25,984 nucleotides of DNA from Planctomycetales bacterium (GCA_007119795.1 SKOZ01000028.1:1-25984); one strand, 5' to 3'. Counted from the first letter of the stretch, positions 8,411 to 17,203 are shown. Translations and numbers: made by a program. Notes: generated by a model not told the origin, from the sequence alone.

Positions 8411-11400
8411 ATGCAACGGGACCCCATGGATCCCCACGTTCAGCCCCAATGGGACGACAGTCTGCAGACGGCTCTGGAAACGGCGATCGGGTACCTGAAT
8501 TACTCCAGCGGGGCTCCTGACGTCCGTTTTCTGGCCGGCATCGATCGGCTGTACGCCTTTGTCGGCAGCACCTTCAGAGGGGGTGCCGGATCCCCGCCCG
8601 ACGAGGAAGGGGCTGGCGAGCCAACCCAACAACAGCGGGGGTCCGCTGTCCTTCCCACGGGCATCACCAAAGGGGAAACCACGGTCACCCGGCTCGAACT
8701 CCTCCTGCAGTGGGGAATCGCTCGCCTCCAGGGATCGAGCGAGGCCTTCCGCTGCACCGAGCAGGCCGAGCGGGTGTTGCGCCTGGTGTTCTCTGAAGTC
8801 CTGCCCGCCTACGCCCGCTTCCACAAGGACCTGCTTTTCCACCAACCCGAGGAGGACCTCTTCCAGCCCTTCTTCATCGGCCGCGTGGCAGAGGCCGTAC
8901 TCGCCGAGGGACCGCCCTGGGATCAGACGCAGCGAATCGTCGAGGGCGCGCTGAAGCGGCTGAACGACTTCGTCGGCCATCGTCCCGTCCCCGTCCTGCG
9001 GACCGAGCAGAAGATCCAGCCCTACGCGCACGAGCGGGTGCGACCCATCCCGCTGTACATCCGCGGGGCGGGCGTGGCCAGCGGCCGCTACCGCGACCTG
9101 ATCGAGACGGCGCTCTCGATCCTCGCGAAGACCGAACGCCACCTCCTGTCGGAGGCCTCGTTCGACCCCGATCTCCTCGAAGAGCTCGCCCTCGACCCGC
9201 GGGCCTACGACTTCGACCACCCCGTGAACCGGCGGCCGAACTACCTTTTCGGCCAGTGGGACCCCCACGTGATCGACAACCGGGGGCGCTACCGCCGCTA
9301 CGTCCTCCAGCAAGTGACGCTGGAAGGGATGCTGGCCCGGCTGGCGGCACCCGGTAAGCTCGCGGCGGAAGAGCTCCTTTACGAAGCCGGCGCGGTGCTG
9401 GCGGGGACAATCCTCATGGGAGCCGGGATCAGCGGCGCCGGCCCGGAGACCCACGATTCGAGCACCACCCTCGCCACCCTGCTGCCGCGAATCGCCGACT
9501 ATCGCGACCGCTTCTACGATCGCCTGCTCGCGGAGACGCCGGGCAAGCACGGCCGCCGGCTCGCGGCGGAGGCCAAGCGTTTGCGGCAACCCTTCGGCGG
9601 GGCGCGCCAGCACCTGAACCAGGAGCTCGTCCGCCGCCGCGCCGACCAGGTGCAGCACGTGCATCTGGCCCAGCTCTTCGCGCGGATGGGGTATGCCGAG
9701 GCGGCGCGGCGGCACGCCCACGTCGTTCCCGTGACCTCGGCGCGGATGAAGTGCGAAATCTCCTGCCGCCTCAGCGCCGCACACCTGCACGTGGACCGCG
9801 GGCAGCTCGACGCCGCGGCCGCAGCGCTCCCCGAAATCGAGGACCTGCTCCACCGCGCCATCGAGTGCGGCGCGCTGGTCGATCCCTGGAACATTCTCGG
9901 CTTCGGGGGGCAGTTCAGCCTTTTTCCGACGCCCGAGAACAGTACCATCGACCACCGCGTCGACGAGCTCGTGGAACTGGTCGGGGAGATCTTCGAACTC
10001 TATGCACGGCTGCAAAAGGCGGCGGCGGCGGCGGGGCAGATGCGCCTCCAGGAGACGCTGGCCGAGGACCTGGCCCGGCTGGCTTCCTGGTGGGACAGAT
10101 TCGCCACCACGGAAGTCGCCGACGTGGAGAGCGTCTCCGGTCACGAAGCGTGGGAGTCGGCGGAACACGTGGCCCGCGCCCTCCGCGCCTGGCACAACGC
10201 GGGGACGGCGGCCGGCGACGTGGCCTTCTGGCGGGAGCATGTCGAACACTTCCACTCCGCAAAGGCCTACGCACTGGTGGTCGAGGCGCTCCTCGACCAG
10301 GGTGACCTCGTCTCCTCGATGGCGCTGCTGATGCACTGGCTGAGCCAGGCGGACGAACTCTCCTTGACCGACGCGCGCTACGCCTTCCACCCCCTGGCCC
10401 TGCGCTGGATGGTCGAGCTCTGGCGAGAGGACGAGCCCGCCGGCAGCGGCCGCAGCCCGACCCACGTCACCGCGGAAGAGCGCTGGGCGATGACCACCAA
10501 GTTCCTGGACTACCTCGAGGCGAGCGCCGAATCGTACTGGCAGGTCCCCAAGCTCGACGAGGCGGGGCCGTTCGGCAGGGGCGGGGTCGTGGAGCCGGAC
10601 ACCTCTCGACTCCTCGACGAGGAGGAGGACGACGAAGAGGACGTCTTCGGGGCCGCTTACGAAAACGTCACTTACCGCGACAGCGCCGACGACGGCTTCG
10701 AAGGCGAGATGATCGAGGGGGGCTACGCGGCGGGCGATTTCGAACTGGCCGCTGAAGTGGAGCGGCTCGGCAAACGGCTCGTGTTCCACCGCATGTTGGC
10801 GCGGATCTGGCGGCAGGCGGCCGCCGCCTCGGCACGCCTGGCTCCCGAGGCCCCGGGGCGCGAGGAGGCGCTGGTGGCCTGGCTCGGGCAGGCGGCCCGG
10901 AACCGCCGCGATCTCGTCGATCTCATGGAGGCCATCTACCGCTACGAAATCCGCCCCCTGGGCTCCAGCCACGAGAGCATGGTGGAATACGACCGCCGCC
11001 AGGCGATCAAGGACGCCCTCATCGAACGCGTGCTGGCCACCTGCCTGGAGACGGTGGAGGCGGCGCGGCTCGTCCATGCGGTCCTGCGCGAGGAGGTGGA
11101 GCTCCCCGGGGCCGCCGAATGGGAGCTCGCCGTGCAGCGGGGGCTCCGCGCCATGCTCTCCGGCGACGTCGAGGGGCTGCGCAAGCAGTGGAAAGGGATG
11201 ATCAAGGCGATCGCCAAGGAGCCGCTCCTCTACGTCCCCACGCGATTCGGGGGGAACCCCCGGCGGATCGCCGCGGCGCGGAGCATCCACCGGGCCTTCC
11301 ACCTCCTGCTCACCTACCTGCCGCGGCTGGGGCTGCTTGCGGAGACCGTCGAATTCATCGAGCTTGCCAAGTCCATGGAGCGCCGTCATCCCGTCGGCCG

Positions 11401-12490
11401 CGGCGCGATCACCGAGTTCGACGACCTCTTCCAATGCGGCTTGCAGGCGATCGCACAATGCATCGCCGCCTCGGTGCCTCGCCACGAAGGCGGCGGCTCA
11501 TCCCCGGCGGACGACGAGACCCTCGTCGAGCTGCTGGAGACCGCCGTCGAGCCTCTCCTGCACCGCTGGCTCGAGCACAGCCGCAACATCCGCCTCTCGG
11601 TGATGGAGCCGCTCTCCAACGAGACCGACTTCCGACGCCTGCGGCGGTTCATCGAGAGCTACGGGCACGACATCTTCACCCAGCATTTCATGAATCTGGG
11701 GAACCTTCGCGCCATACTCCACCAGGGAACCGATCGCTTCCTCGCTCAGCTTCAGGAGGATCCCCAGGCCGCCGAAGAGTTCCGCCTCGTCGCCGACCTG
11801 GACCGCAAGATCAGCCGCGATCAGGCGGCGGAGATCCTCGAGGACATCCTCGAAGCGGTGGTCGAAAACTACGAAGAGTACATCGACTACAACAGCACGA
11901 CGACCCAGTCGGACCGGGGGGAGATGCTCTTTACGCTGCTCGATTTCCTCCGCCTCCTGGCCAGCTACGACCGGGTCGCCTGGAACCTGCACCCTCTGGT
12001 CCTGGTCCATGCCGTCCTCGTGGAGACGGGCCGCACCACGGCGGCGGCCCTCTGGCGGGAAGCCATGGCGCAGCGGACAGAGAGCATCGCCGACCAGCAC
12101 TGGCAACGCTTCGAAAAGCTCAACCAGCGGTATGGAATGCGCCTGCCCACCGTGGCCGACCGGCTCAGCGAGCGGTTCGTCCGGCCGCTGATCGTCGACC
12201 GGCTGCGGGCCCTGATCCGCCCGGCAATCGACGAGCTGCGGAGCGGGGGACCGACACCCTCCTTCGCCAGCCTGGAGAAGGGGATCGCCGAACTGACCCG
12301 GGAGCCGCTGGGGCTGGGGTACGACGTCCCCACCTGGCTGGAGGTGCTCGAAAACGAGATGGAGGAGATCTGGAGCCGCTCCGCCGAAGGCGAGGCGGCC
12401 GATCCCCTCCCCCAGATCCCCCAGGTCGCGATCCCCATTGCGGAGCTGCGCCGGGAGATGCGCCGCTGGTCACGTAGACGGCTGCGGTGA
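8411..12490 (+). CDS. Large predicted alpha-helical protein of unknown function
   Basis: This protein of 1359 residues is not recognised. The ATG at 8411 follows GGGAGAG at good spacing; the frame is open to 8051, but that part overlaps the divergent gene and reads as non-coding. There is no signal peptide or membrane segment, so it is probably cytoplasmic. Composition suggests helices throughout, with many Leu/Ala/Glu/Arg stretches, few glycines and tandem amphipathic segments like an alpha-solenoid. A strongly acidic, probably disordered stretch near residues 734-760 (DEEEDDEEDVFG, then YENVTYRDSADDGFEGEM) splits it into two halves of about 730 and 600 residues. No nucleotide-binding P-loop, zinc site or nuclease motif was seen. 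Its 3' end overlaps that of lpxI by 21 bases. A scaffold or repeat-protein role is only a guess. Confidence 0.85.
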   Translation: MQRDPMDPHVQPQWDDSLQTALETAIGYLNYSSGAPDVRFLAGIDRLYAFVGSTFRGGAGSPPDEEGAGEPTQQQRGSAVLPTGITKGETTVTRLELLLQWGIARLQGSSEAFRCTEQAERVLRLVFSEVLPAYARFHKDLLFHQPEEDLFQPFFIGRVAEAVLAEGPPWDQTQRIVEGALKRLNDFVGHRPVPVLRTEQKIQPYAHERVRPIPLYIRGAGVASGRYRDLIETALSILAKTERHLLSEASFDPDLLEELALDPRAYDFDHPVNRRPNYLFGQWDPHVIDNRGRYRRYVLQQVTLEGMLARLAAPGKLAAEELLYEAGAVLAGTILMGAGISGAGPETHDSSTTLATLLPRIADYRDRFYDRLLAETPGKHGRRLAAEAKRLRQPFGGARQHLNQELVRRRADQVQHVHLAQLFARMGYAEAARRHAHVVPVTSARMKCEISCRLSAAHLHVDRGQLDAAAAALPEIEDLLHRAIECGALVDPWNILGFGGQFSLFPTPENSTIDHRVDELVELVGEIFELYARLQKAAAAAGQMRLQETLAEDLARLASWWDRFATTEVADVESVSGHEAWESAEHVARALRAWHNAGTAAGDVAFWREHVEHFHSAKAYALVVEALLDQGDLVSSMALLMHWLSQADELSLTDARYAFHPLALRWMVELWREDEPAGSGRSPTHVTAEERWAMTTKFLDYLEASAESYWQVPKLDEAGPFGRGGVVEPDTSRLLDEEEDDEEDVFGAAYENVTYRDSADDGFEGEMIEGGYAAGDFELAAEVERLGKRLVFHRMLARIWRQAAAASARLAPEAPGREEALVAWLGQAARNRRDLVDLMEAIYRYEIRPLGSSHESMVEYDRRQAIKDALIERVLATCLETVEAARLVHAVLREEVELPGAAEWELAVQRGLRAMLSGDVEGLRKQWKGMIKAIAKEPLLYVPTRFGGNPRRIAAARSIHRAFHLLLTYLPRLGLLAETVEFIELAKSMERRHPVGRGAITEFDDLFQCGLQAIAQCIAASVPRHEGGGSSPADDETLVELLETAVEPLLHRWLEHSRNIRLSVMEPLSNETDFRRLRRFIESYGHDIFTQHFMNLGNLRAILHQGTDRFLAQLQEDPQAAEEFRLVADLDRKISRDQAAEILEDILEAVVENYEEYIDYNSTTTQSDRGEMLFTLLDFLRLLASYDRVAWNLHPLVLVHAVLVETGRTTAAALWREAMAQRTESIADQHWQRFEKLNQRYGMRLPTVADRLSERFVRPLIVDRLRALIRPAIDELRSGGPTPSFASLEKGIAELTREPLGLGYDVPTWLEVLENEMEEIWSRSAEGEAADPLPQIPQVAIPIAELRREMRRWSRRRLR

Positions 12491-13366
12491 AGGTTCCTCG
12501 AGGGCGACGATCACGAGGTGGTGACGGTCGGCGAAGTCGATGACCTCAGGTTCGTCGAGGAGAATGGTCCGGCCCGCCTCGATGGCGAGCACGCGACCGC
12601 CCGCCCCCACCAGGTTCTCGAGCGTCTGCAATCCCACCGTCGGGACATCGAAGCGCATGTCCTGGCGGGGTTTGGCGACCTTGACGACCGTGAAGCCTCC
12701 GGCTCGGCACAGCTCGCCCCCGCGGCGGATGCATGCGTCGGTCCCCTCGACGGCCTCGACGGCGAGCACCGCCTGGTCCTTGACCACCACACTCTGCCCC
12801 ACGTCCAGGTGGCCCATCTGCTTGGCGATCCGCCAGCCGAAGTGGATGTCCTTCTCCTGCCACGTGGTGGGCCGGCGACGCGTGAGGCGGCCGGGGCGGA
12901 CGAGCAGTTCCGGGGCGTGGTCGGTGGCGGGGCCGAAATGGATCCCCTCGCGGGCAAAGGCCTCGCAGACGGTGGTCAGCAGGGAGTCGTCCTTGCAGTC
13001 CTTGCGGCGGGTAATCAGGTGGGGGATGAAAGTGCGGATCGTGAACCAGTCGGGCAGGAGGCGGAACCAGCCGTAGGGTCGGAACAAGACCGTCTTGTGG
13101 ATCTTGCCCGCCATGGTGATCTCGCGGACGCCGTGGTGGCGGAAGAAGCGAACCGCCGCGCCGAGGCGCGCCAGCCCCACCCAGGCAAAGCGGTCGCAAG
13201 CGGCCGCCAGGCCGGCCTCGGCGTGGCCCGTCACTCCCAGGCAATAGGTGCGGCGCCCCTGGCGGCGGAGGGCCTGGGCAACGACGAGCGGGAACCGTCC
13301 CCACCCGGCAAGAATACCTACCTTGTCCCCCCTCGGAAATGCCGGGCGGTCTGCGGCAACGCACAT
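12470..13366 (-). CDS. lpxI: UDP-2,3-diacylglucosamine pyrophosphatase LpxI
   Basis: LpxI hydrolyses UDP-2,3-diacylglucosamine to lipid X and UMP in lipid A synthesis, replacing LpxH in many bacteria. The 298-residue length is close to the family's usual size. Recognisable segments are KVGILAGWGRFPLVVAQALR (residues 15-34), MAGKIHKTVLFRP (85-97), KDDSLLTTV (125-133), KDQAVLAVEAVEGTD (196-210) and MRFDVPTVGLQTLE (237-250). The aspartate D240 in the last segment probably corresponds to the essential Asp reported for Caulobacter LpxI; this equivalence is inferred from motif position. The ATG at 13366 follows AGAGGAG by ten bases. The gene lies 88 bases downstream of lpxD on the same strand, probably cotranscribed. 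It overlaps tail to tail with the large plus-strand gene. Confidence 0.93.
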   Translation of the reverse strand: MCVAADRPAFPRGDKVGILAGWGRFPLVVAQALRRQGRRTYCLGVTGHAEAGLAAACDRFAWVGLARLGAAVRFFRHHGVREITMAGKIHKTVLFRPYGWFRLLPDWFTIRTFIPHLITRRKDCKDDSLLTTVCEAFAREGIHFGPATDHAPELLVRPGRLTRRRPTTWQEKDIHFGWRIAKQMGHLDVGQSVVVKDQAVLAVEAVEGTDACIRRGGELCRAGGFTVVKVAKPRQDMRFDVPTVGLQTLENLVGAGGRVLAIEAGRTILLDEPEVIDFADRHHLVIVALEEPSPQPST

Positions 13367-13454
13367 GGGCGGGCGACTCCTCTGACCGATGGTTCACTTG
13401 CGCGGCGGACCACGCGCCCCACTTCCGATCCCGATTCCTCGGCGGGTGTGGATC

Positions 13455-14546
13455 TCAGGCAACGGCGCGGTGCTCGTCCTGATCTCGGTCCTGGGAGGCG
13501 GCGCCGTCCAGCGGCCGCGTCTGAGCGGTGAGACGTTCCACGGCGGCAGCGAGCTGCTTCAGCTGGCGGCGCATCTCGGGGAGGCGAGAAAAGGCAGCCT
13601 GCTTGAGCTTCTGCTCGCGCTCCGGGGTCGCGGGGATGCCGATCACCATGCTCCCCTCGGCGACGTCGTTGATCACGCCCGCCATGGCGCCGAGCACGGC
13701 GCGGTCGCCCACGTGGACGTGGTCGCGGACGCCCACCTGACCCGCCATGACCACGTAATCGCCCGTCGTGGTGCTCCCCGCAATGCCCACCTGCGAACAG
13801 AGCATGTTGTGGCGGCCGATGCGGCAGTTGTGGGCGATCATCACCTGGTTGTCGATCTTCGTCCCCTCCCCGATGACCGTCGGGCCGTAGGTGCCGCGGT
13901 CGATCGTCGTGCCGGCGCCGATCTCGACGTCGTCCTCGACGACCACGTTGCCCAATTGGGCGGCGAGGAGGTGGCGGCCGTCGACCAGACCGTACCCGAA
14001 ACCGTAGGCGCCCAGGACGGCGTTGGCGTGGATCACGCAGCGGTCGCCCACGCAGGTGTCCTCGTAGAGAACGGCGTTGGGGAAGATGGTCACCCCCTGG
14101 CCGATGCGCGCCCCCGCGAGCACGTGGACGCCGGGATAGATGGTCGTGCCGCTGCCGATGGTCACGTCGCGGTCGATGGTGGCGAAGGCGTGGATCTCCA
14201 CGTCCGCGGCCAGTTGCGCGCTGGGGTGGACCGAGGCGCCGGGGCTGACTCCCCCCCGCGGCCGCTCGCGGGGCGGGCGGAAGAAGCGGACCAGGGCCGC
14301 GAAGGCGGCGTGGACGTCGTCGACGCGGATGGCGGGCAAGCCGGGCTCCTCCGCTGTCCGGGAAACGACGACGGCCGAGGCACGCGACGGCGCCAGGCGG
14401 TAGTGGCGGTCGGCGGCGGGGTCGACGAGGGTGATCTCGCCGGCGGCGGCGGCCGTAAGCGGGGCGGCCCCCGTGATCACCACCGCGGGGTCGCCCAACA
14501 CATTTCCACCTACCAGAGCAGCAAGCTCGGCCAGGGTCGCTTGCAT
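13455..14546 (-). CDS. lpxD: UDP-3-O-acylglucosamine N-acyltransferase LpxD
   Basis: LpxD adds the second acyl chain from acyl-ACP to UDP-3-O-acylglucosamine in lipid A synthesis. The protein has 363 residues. The N-terminal uridine-binding domain (about 1-100) is followed by a left-handed beta-helix of hexapeptide repeats (about 105-320; IGSGTTIYPGVHV, VGDRCVIHANAVLG, VEDDVEIGAGTTIDRGTYG). The catalytic histidine is H239 in QVMIAHNCRIG, the same number as in the E. coli enzyme. The helical C-terminus continues with a charged tail of about 30 residues. The ATG at 14546 has AGGA about eleven bases upstream. It is divergent from uvrC across 171 bases and precedes lpxI. Other lipid A genes (lpxA, lpxC, lpxB) are not in this window. 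Confidence 0.95.
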   Translation of the reverse strand: MQATLAELAALVGGNVLGDPAVVITGAAPLTAAAAGEITLVDPAADRHYRLAPSRASAVVVSRTAEEPGLPAIRVDDVHAAFAALVRFFRPPRERPRGGVSPGASVHPSAQLAADVEIHAFATIDRDVTIGSGTTIYPGVHVLAGARIGQGVTIFPNAVLYEDTCVGDRCVIHANAVLGAYGFGYGLVDGRHLLAAQLGNVVVEDDVEIGAGTTIDRGTYGPTVIGEGTKIDNQVMIAHNCRIGRHNMLCSQVGIAGSTTTGDYVVMAGQVGVRDHVHVGDRAVLGAMAGVINDVAEGSMVIGIPATPEREQKLKQAAFSRLPEMRRQLKQLAAAVERLTAQTRPLDGAASQDRDQDEHRAVA

Positions 14547-14717
14547 GACCGGGAATCCTTTCCTTGCGAGTCGTGTGACTTCGCCCCCCTCCTGGTGGCG
14601 ATCTCGGTCGATGGGGGTATGCTAGCGGAATCAACATGCGCCGGCAAGAGCGAAACGGCGCAACGCCGTTCGTGGGGGGCATGCCCAACGTGCCCGTCGG
14701 CGGCATAGAATGGTTTC

Positions 14718-16046
14718 ATGGAGACGTCGCACCCGGAAAACATCGACCGCCCCGCTGCCGAGAAGGTCCGCACCTTCCCACATGGTCCCGGTGTCTATTT
14801 GATGAAAGACGCCGCCGGGCGGGTGATCTACGTGGGGAAGGCCAAGGATTTGCGCAGCCGCGCCGGCAGCTACTTCCTCAAGGCGGCCGCCGAAGAACCG
14901 CGGACCGCCCACCTCGTCCGCGAGATCGCCGACGTGGACTTCATCCCCACCGAGAGCGAAATCGACGCCCTGCTGGTCGAGGCGCGGTTGATCAAGGACG
15001 TCCTCCCCAAGTACAACCAGGACCTCCGCGACGACAAGACCTTCCCCTACTTGGAGATCCACGTGCGGGAGGACTTCCCCCGCGTGGTCTTCACCCGCGA
15101 GCCGCACCCGCGGGGGACGCGACTCTACGGGCCGTTCGCCAGCTCGTCCAGCCTGCGGGGGGCCATCCAGGTCCTCCAGAAGGCCTTCAAGTTCCGAACC
15201 TGCACGCTGGACATCGAGGAGAACGACCCGCGTTGGAAGTGGTTCCGGCCCTGCCTGCTGGCTTCGATCGACCAGTGCTCGGCGCCGTGCAACCTGCGGA
15301 TCTCGCGGGAGGAGTACCGCCGGTCGATCCAAAGGCTGCAGCGGGTGCTGGACGGCGGCAAGACCGCGCTGTTGCGGGAGATGCGCGAGGAGATGGCCCG
15401 GGCGGCGGCAGCCTTGCGCTTCGAGGAGGCGGCGCAGCTCCGCGACGAGATCCACTTTCTGGCGACACTCGACGACCGCGGGGAGCTCGAGACCCACCAG
15501 CAACCGGAGGTCTTTCCCATCGACCCGAAGAAGGGGCTCGCGGGTCTGAAGAAGGTCCTCCGCCTGAAGGCGCCCCCGCGGACCATCGAAGGCGTGGACG
15601 TCGCCCATCTGGCGGGGACCGAGACCGTGGCCTCGCTGGTGCAGTTCATCGACGGACTCCCCTTCCGCCCCGGCTACCGGCGCTACCGGATCCGGGCCGG
15701 CGTCGAGGGGGACGACTATGCAGCCATCCGCGAGGTGGTCTTCCGCCGCTTCCGGCGGCTGGAGGAGGAAGGCCGGGTCTTTCCCGATCTCTTCGTGATC
15801 GACGGCGGCCGCGGCCAACTCGCGGCCGCCACGGCGGCGCTGGCGACCCTCGAGATCGAGCCGCCCGTGGTGATCGCGCTGGCGAAGCGCGAGGAGGAGG
15901 TCCACCTGCCCGGTGGGGCGCCGCCCCTGCGGCTGAGCCGCCACGCCTACGCCCTGCGGCTACTGCAGTACGTCCGCGACGAGGCGCACCGCTTTGCGCG
16001 GCACTACCATCACCTCCTGCGGAAGAAGTCGCAGCTCGGCGAATAG
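14718..16046 (+). CDS. uvrC: UvrC-type excinuclease subunit, short form without C-terminal HhH domain
   Basis: UvrC makes both incisions around DNA lesions bound by UvrB. The protein has 442 residues against about 600 in typical UvrC. The GIY-YIG domain comes first (GPGVYLMKD, residues 23-31; IYVGKAKDLRSR, 37-48; metal-site glutamate probably E88 in ALLVE). The cysteine-containing RTCTLDIEENDP and RPCLLASIDQCSAPC segments follow, then the UVR motif that contacts UvrB (about 219-247, LRFEEAAQLRDEI). The RNase-H-like nuclease keeps its acidic and histidine residues D294 (GVDVAHLAGTE), D362 (DLFVIDGGRGQL) and H424 (RDEAHRFARHYH). The stop comes about 18 residues later, so the tandem helix-hairpin-helix DNA-binding domain is absent. 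The reading frame is clean, so this looks like a short variant and not a frameshift. There is no clear ribosome-binding site at the ATG. Confidence 0.9.
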   Translation: METSHPENIDRPAAEKVRTFPHGPGVYLMKDAAGRVIYVGKAKDLRSRAGSYFLKAAAEEPRTAHLVREIADVDFIPTESEIDALLVEARLIKDVLPKYNQDLRDDKTFPYLEIHVREDFPRVVFTREPHPRGTRLYGPFASSSSLRGAIQVLQKAFKFRTCTLDIEENDPRWKWFRPCLLASIDQCSAPCNLRISREEYRRSIQRLQRVLDGGKTALLREMREEMARAAAALRFEEAAQLRDEIHFLATLDDRGELETHQQPEVFPIDPKKGLAGLKKVLRLKAPPRTIEGVDVAHLAGTETVASLVQFIDGLPFRPGYRRYRIRAGVEGDDYAAIREVVFRRFRRLEEEGRVFPDLFVIDGGRGQLAAATAALATLEIEPPVVIALAKREEEVHLPGGAPPLRLSRHAYALRLLQYVRDEAHRFARHYHHLLRKKSQLGE

Positions 16047-16253
16047 GCGAGCCCCCGGAACCGCAGGCCCGCCGCCTCATCATGCCCGGGACGGGCTGGC
16101 GCCGCGCGACGCCCTCGAACGCCTTCCGCAGGGGGCGAGCGGCCTTTGCCGAACGACGGGGCACGGTGGCGCCGGTCCGACAGCCAGAGCTGGCGAAACC
16201 GCCTCGACGCGGGAAGCCGACGCGCGCGACGAAAAAAAGTCGCTCCCGGGTAG

Positions 16254-16281
16254 TTGCCAAACGGGAACGAGCTGGTAGACT
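16254..16281 (+). promoter_or_regulatory. Sigma70-like promoter candidate for mraZ
   Basis: TTGCCA (16254-16259), a 16-base spacer and TAGACT (16276-16281) form a reasonable promoter. It would start transcription near 16288 and give a leader of about 140 bases that includes the TGGGA repeats. Confidence 0.45.
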
Positions 16282-16365
16282 CTGGTTGTGGAATGACTGC
16301 CCATCGGAGCGATTATTCCGGGTGAAATGGTGGGAAAACAACCCAATACCCGGAAGGCCGCCCCC

Positions 16366-16391
16366 TGGGAAGGTCATGGGAACGGAGTGGA
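16366..16391 (+). promoter_or_regulatory. Phased TGGGA repeats, candidate MraZ operator
   Basis: TGGGA occurs at 16366 and 16377, and TGGA at 16388, exactly 11 bases apart, so all lie on one helix face. Another TGGGA lies at 16331. MraZ proteins are known to bind short TGGGN-type direct repeats upstream of their own gene; the usual period is about 10 bases, so this match is suggestive only. The site is 36-60 bases before the ATG. Confidence 0.4.
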
Positions 16392-16426
16392 GACCTGTCT
16401 TGTCCTCGCCGTAGGCGTGGCGGCCG

Positions 16427-16903
16427 ATGTCCCCAAACAACCCGCTCATCCTCGGGGAAGCGCAGCGGACGCTCGACGAGCGGTTCCGGCTCTCCCTGCC
16501 CGCCGAGATGGCCGAGGCCTTTGGCGGGGAGTGCATCCTCGCCAAAGAGCGGCCCGGCTGCCTGAGCCTGTGGGACGCCGCTACCTGGCAGAAGAAGCTC
16601 GACGAGGGTGTGGAGTTGATCGAACGAAAGATGCAGTCGGGCCGGCTGGAGGGGAAGATCGCCCAGGTGCAGCTTTTCGGCCGGCTCCTCTCCACGCGGC
16701 ACCGGCCCGTGCAGTTGGCCGGACGGGGCCGGCTCCTGATTCCCGAGGGATTCCGCGAGTTCCTCGCCGTCGAGGCGGGCGGCGAGGTCCTGGTCGTGGG
16801 GGCTGCCGTCTGCCTGGAGATCTGGAACCCGTCGCGGTGGCTGAAGTACCTGGAGACCCGCATGCCGCGGTTCCGCCGCCTCTTCGATCGCCTAGCCCAG
16901 TAG
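16427..16903 (+). CDS. mraZ: MraZ-like DNA-binding regulator, not in a dcw cluster
   Basis: The protein has 158 residues and two SpoVT/AbrB-like swapped-hairpin domains: residues about 8-53 (QRTLDERFRLSLPAEMAEAF, then LSLWDAATWQ) and about 85-137 (GRGRLLIPEGFREFLAVEAG, then LEIWNPSRW). This duplicated layout is the MraZ family, ring-forming transcriptional repressors of the division and cell wall cluster. Here no mraW/rsmH, ftsL or ftsI follows; the next gene is a permease on the opposite strand. The first domain departs from the usual DxKGR motif (it reads LDERFR), so DNA specificity may differ. The ATG at 16427 has only a weak AGG upstream. Repeats in the leader suggest autoregulation. A general AbrB-type regulator is the alternative. 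Confidence 0.83.
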   Translation: MSPNNPLILGEAQRTLDERFRLSLPAEMAEAFGGECILAKERPGCLSLWDAATWQKKLDEGVELIERKMQSGRLEGKIAQVQLFGRLLSTRHRPVQLAGRGRLLIPEGFREFLAVEAGGEVLVVGAAVCLEIWNPSRWLKYLETRMPRFRRLFDRLAQ

Positions 16904-17158
16904 CTTCCCCCCGCCGCGTGCCCCTATCCCAGAGGCCAAATCACCAACGAGACCAACCCATGCCCGGCCCGCGCTAGGATCTTCCCGGCGGCGTGTCACC
17001 CGGCGGGATGCAAGTCACCACGGAGGGACCCGAGGGCCACGGACGGGCCCGCACTGCTCTCCGGGCCGGGCATGGGGGCTTCTTTCAACGCGCACGGCCC
17101 TGGGGAGCGGGGCAGGCAGGCTGTGCGCCCCCCGCCGTTGCGGTGGAGCCAAGAAACG
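16904..17158. other. Intergenic sequence between mraZ and the permease hairpins
   Basis: No gene is recognised here. A weak inverted repeat GGCCCG/CGGGCC lies near 17047-17070 and might end mraZ transcription, but there is no T-run. The rest of the gap to 17236 holds two strong hairpins listed separately. Confidence 0.4.
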
Positions 17159-17192
17159 GCCGGAGGCCGGCGCCGATGCGCCGACCTCCGGC
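17152..17192 (-). terminator. Rho-independent terminator candidate for the permease gene
   Basis: GCCGGAGG (17159-17166) pairs with CCTCCGGC (17185-17192). Inside, CGGCGC (17168-17173) pairs with GCGCCG (17178-17183) around a CGAT loop, with one C/A mismatch between the two stems. On the minus strand the hairpin is followed by GTTTCTT. It starts 45 bases after the permease stop. Confidence 0.65.
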
Positions 17193-17203
17193 GAAGGAAG
17201 CGA

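Larger units (their letters stand above)
16047..16426. other. Intergenic leader region of mraZ
   Basis: Between uvrC and mraZ no gene or RNA is recognised in the first 200 bases. A small hairpin GCGAC-(GAAAAAAA)-GTCGC lies at 16226-16243. The second half holds a promoter candidate and TGGGA repeats, listed separately. Confidence 0.5.

Noticed and set aside
8354..11485. 1043-codon minus-strand open frame opposite the large unknown gene
   Set aside because: The plus-strand frame has a good ribosome-binding site and protein-like composition; the antisense one does not.
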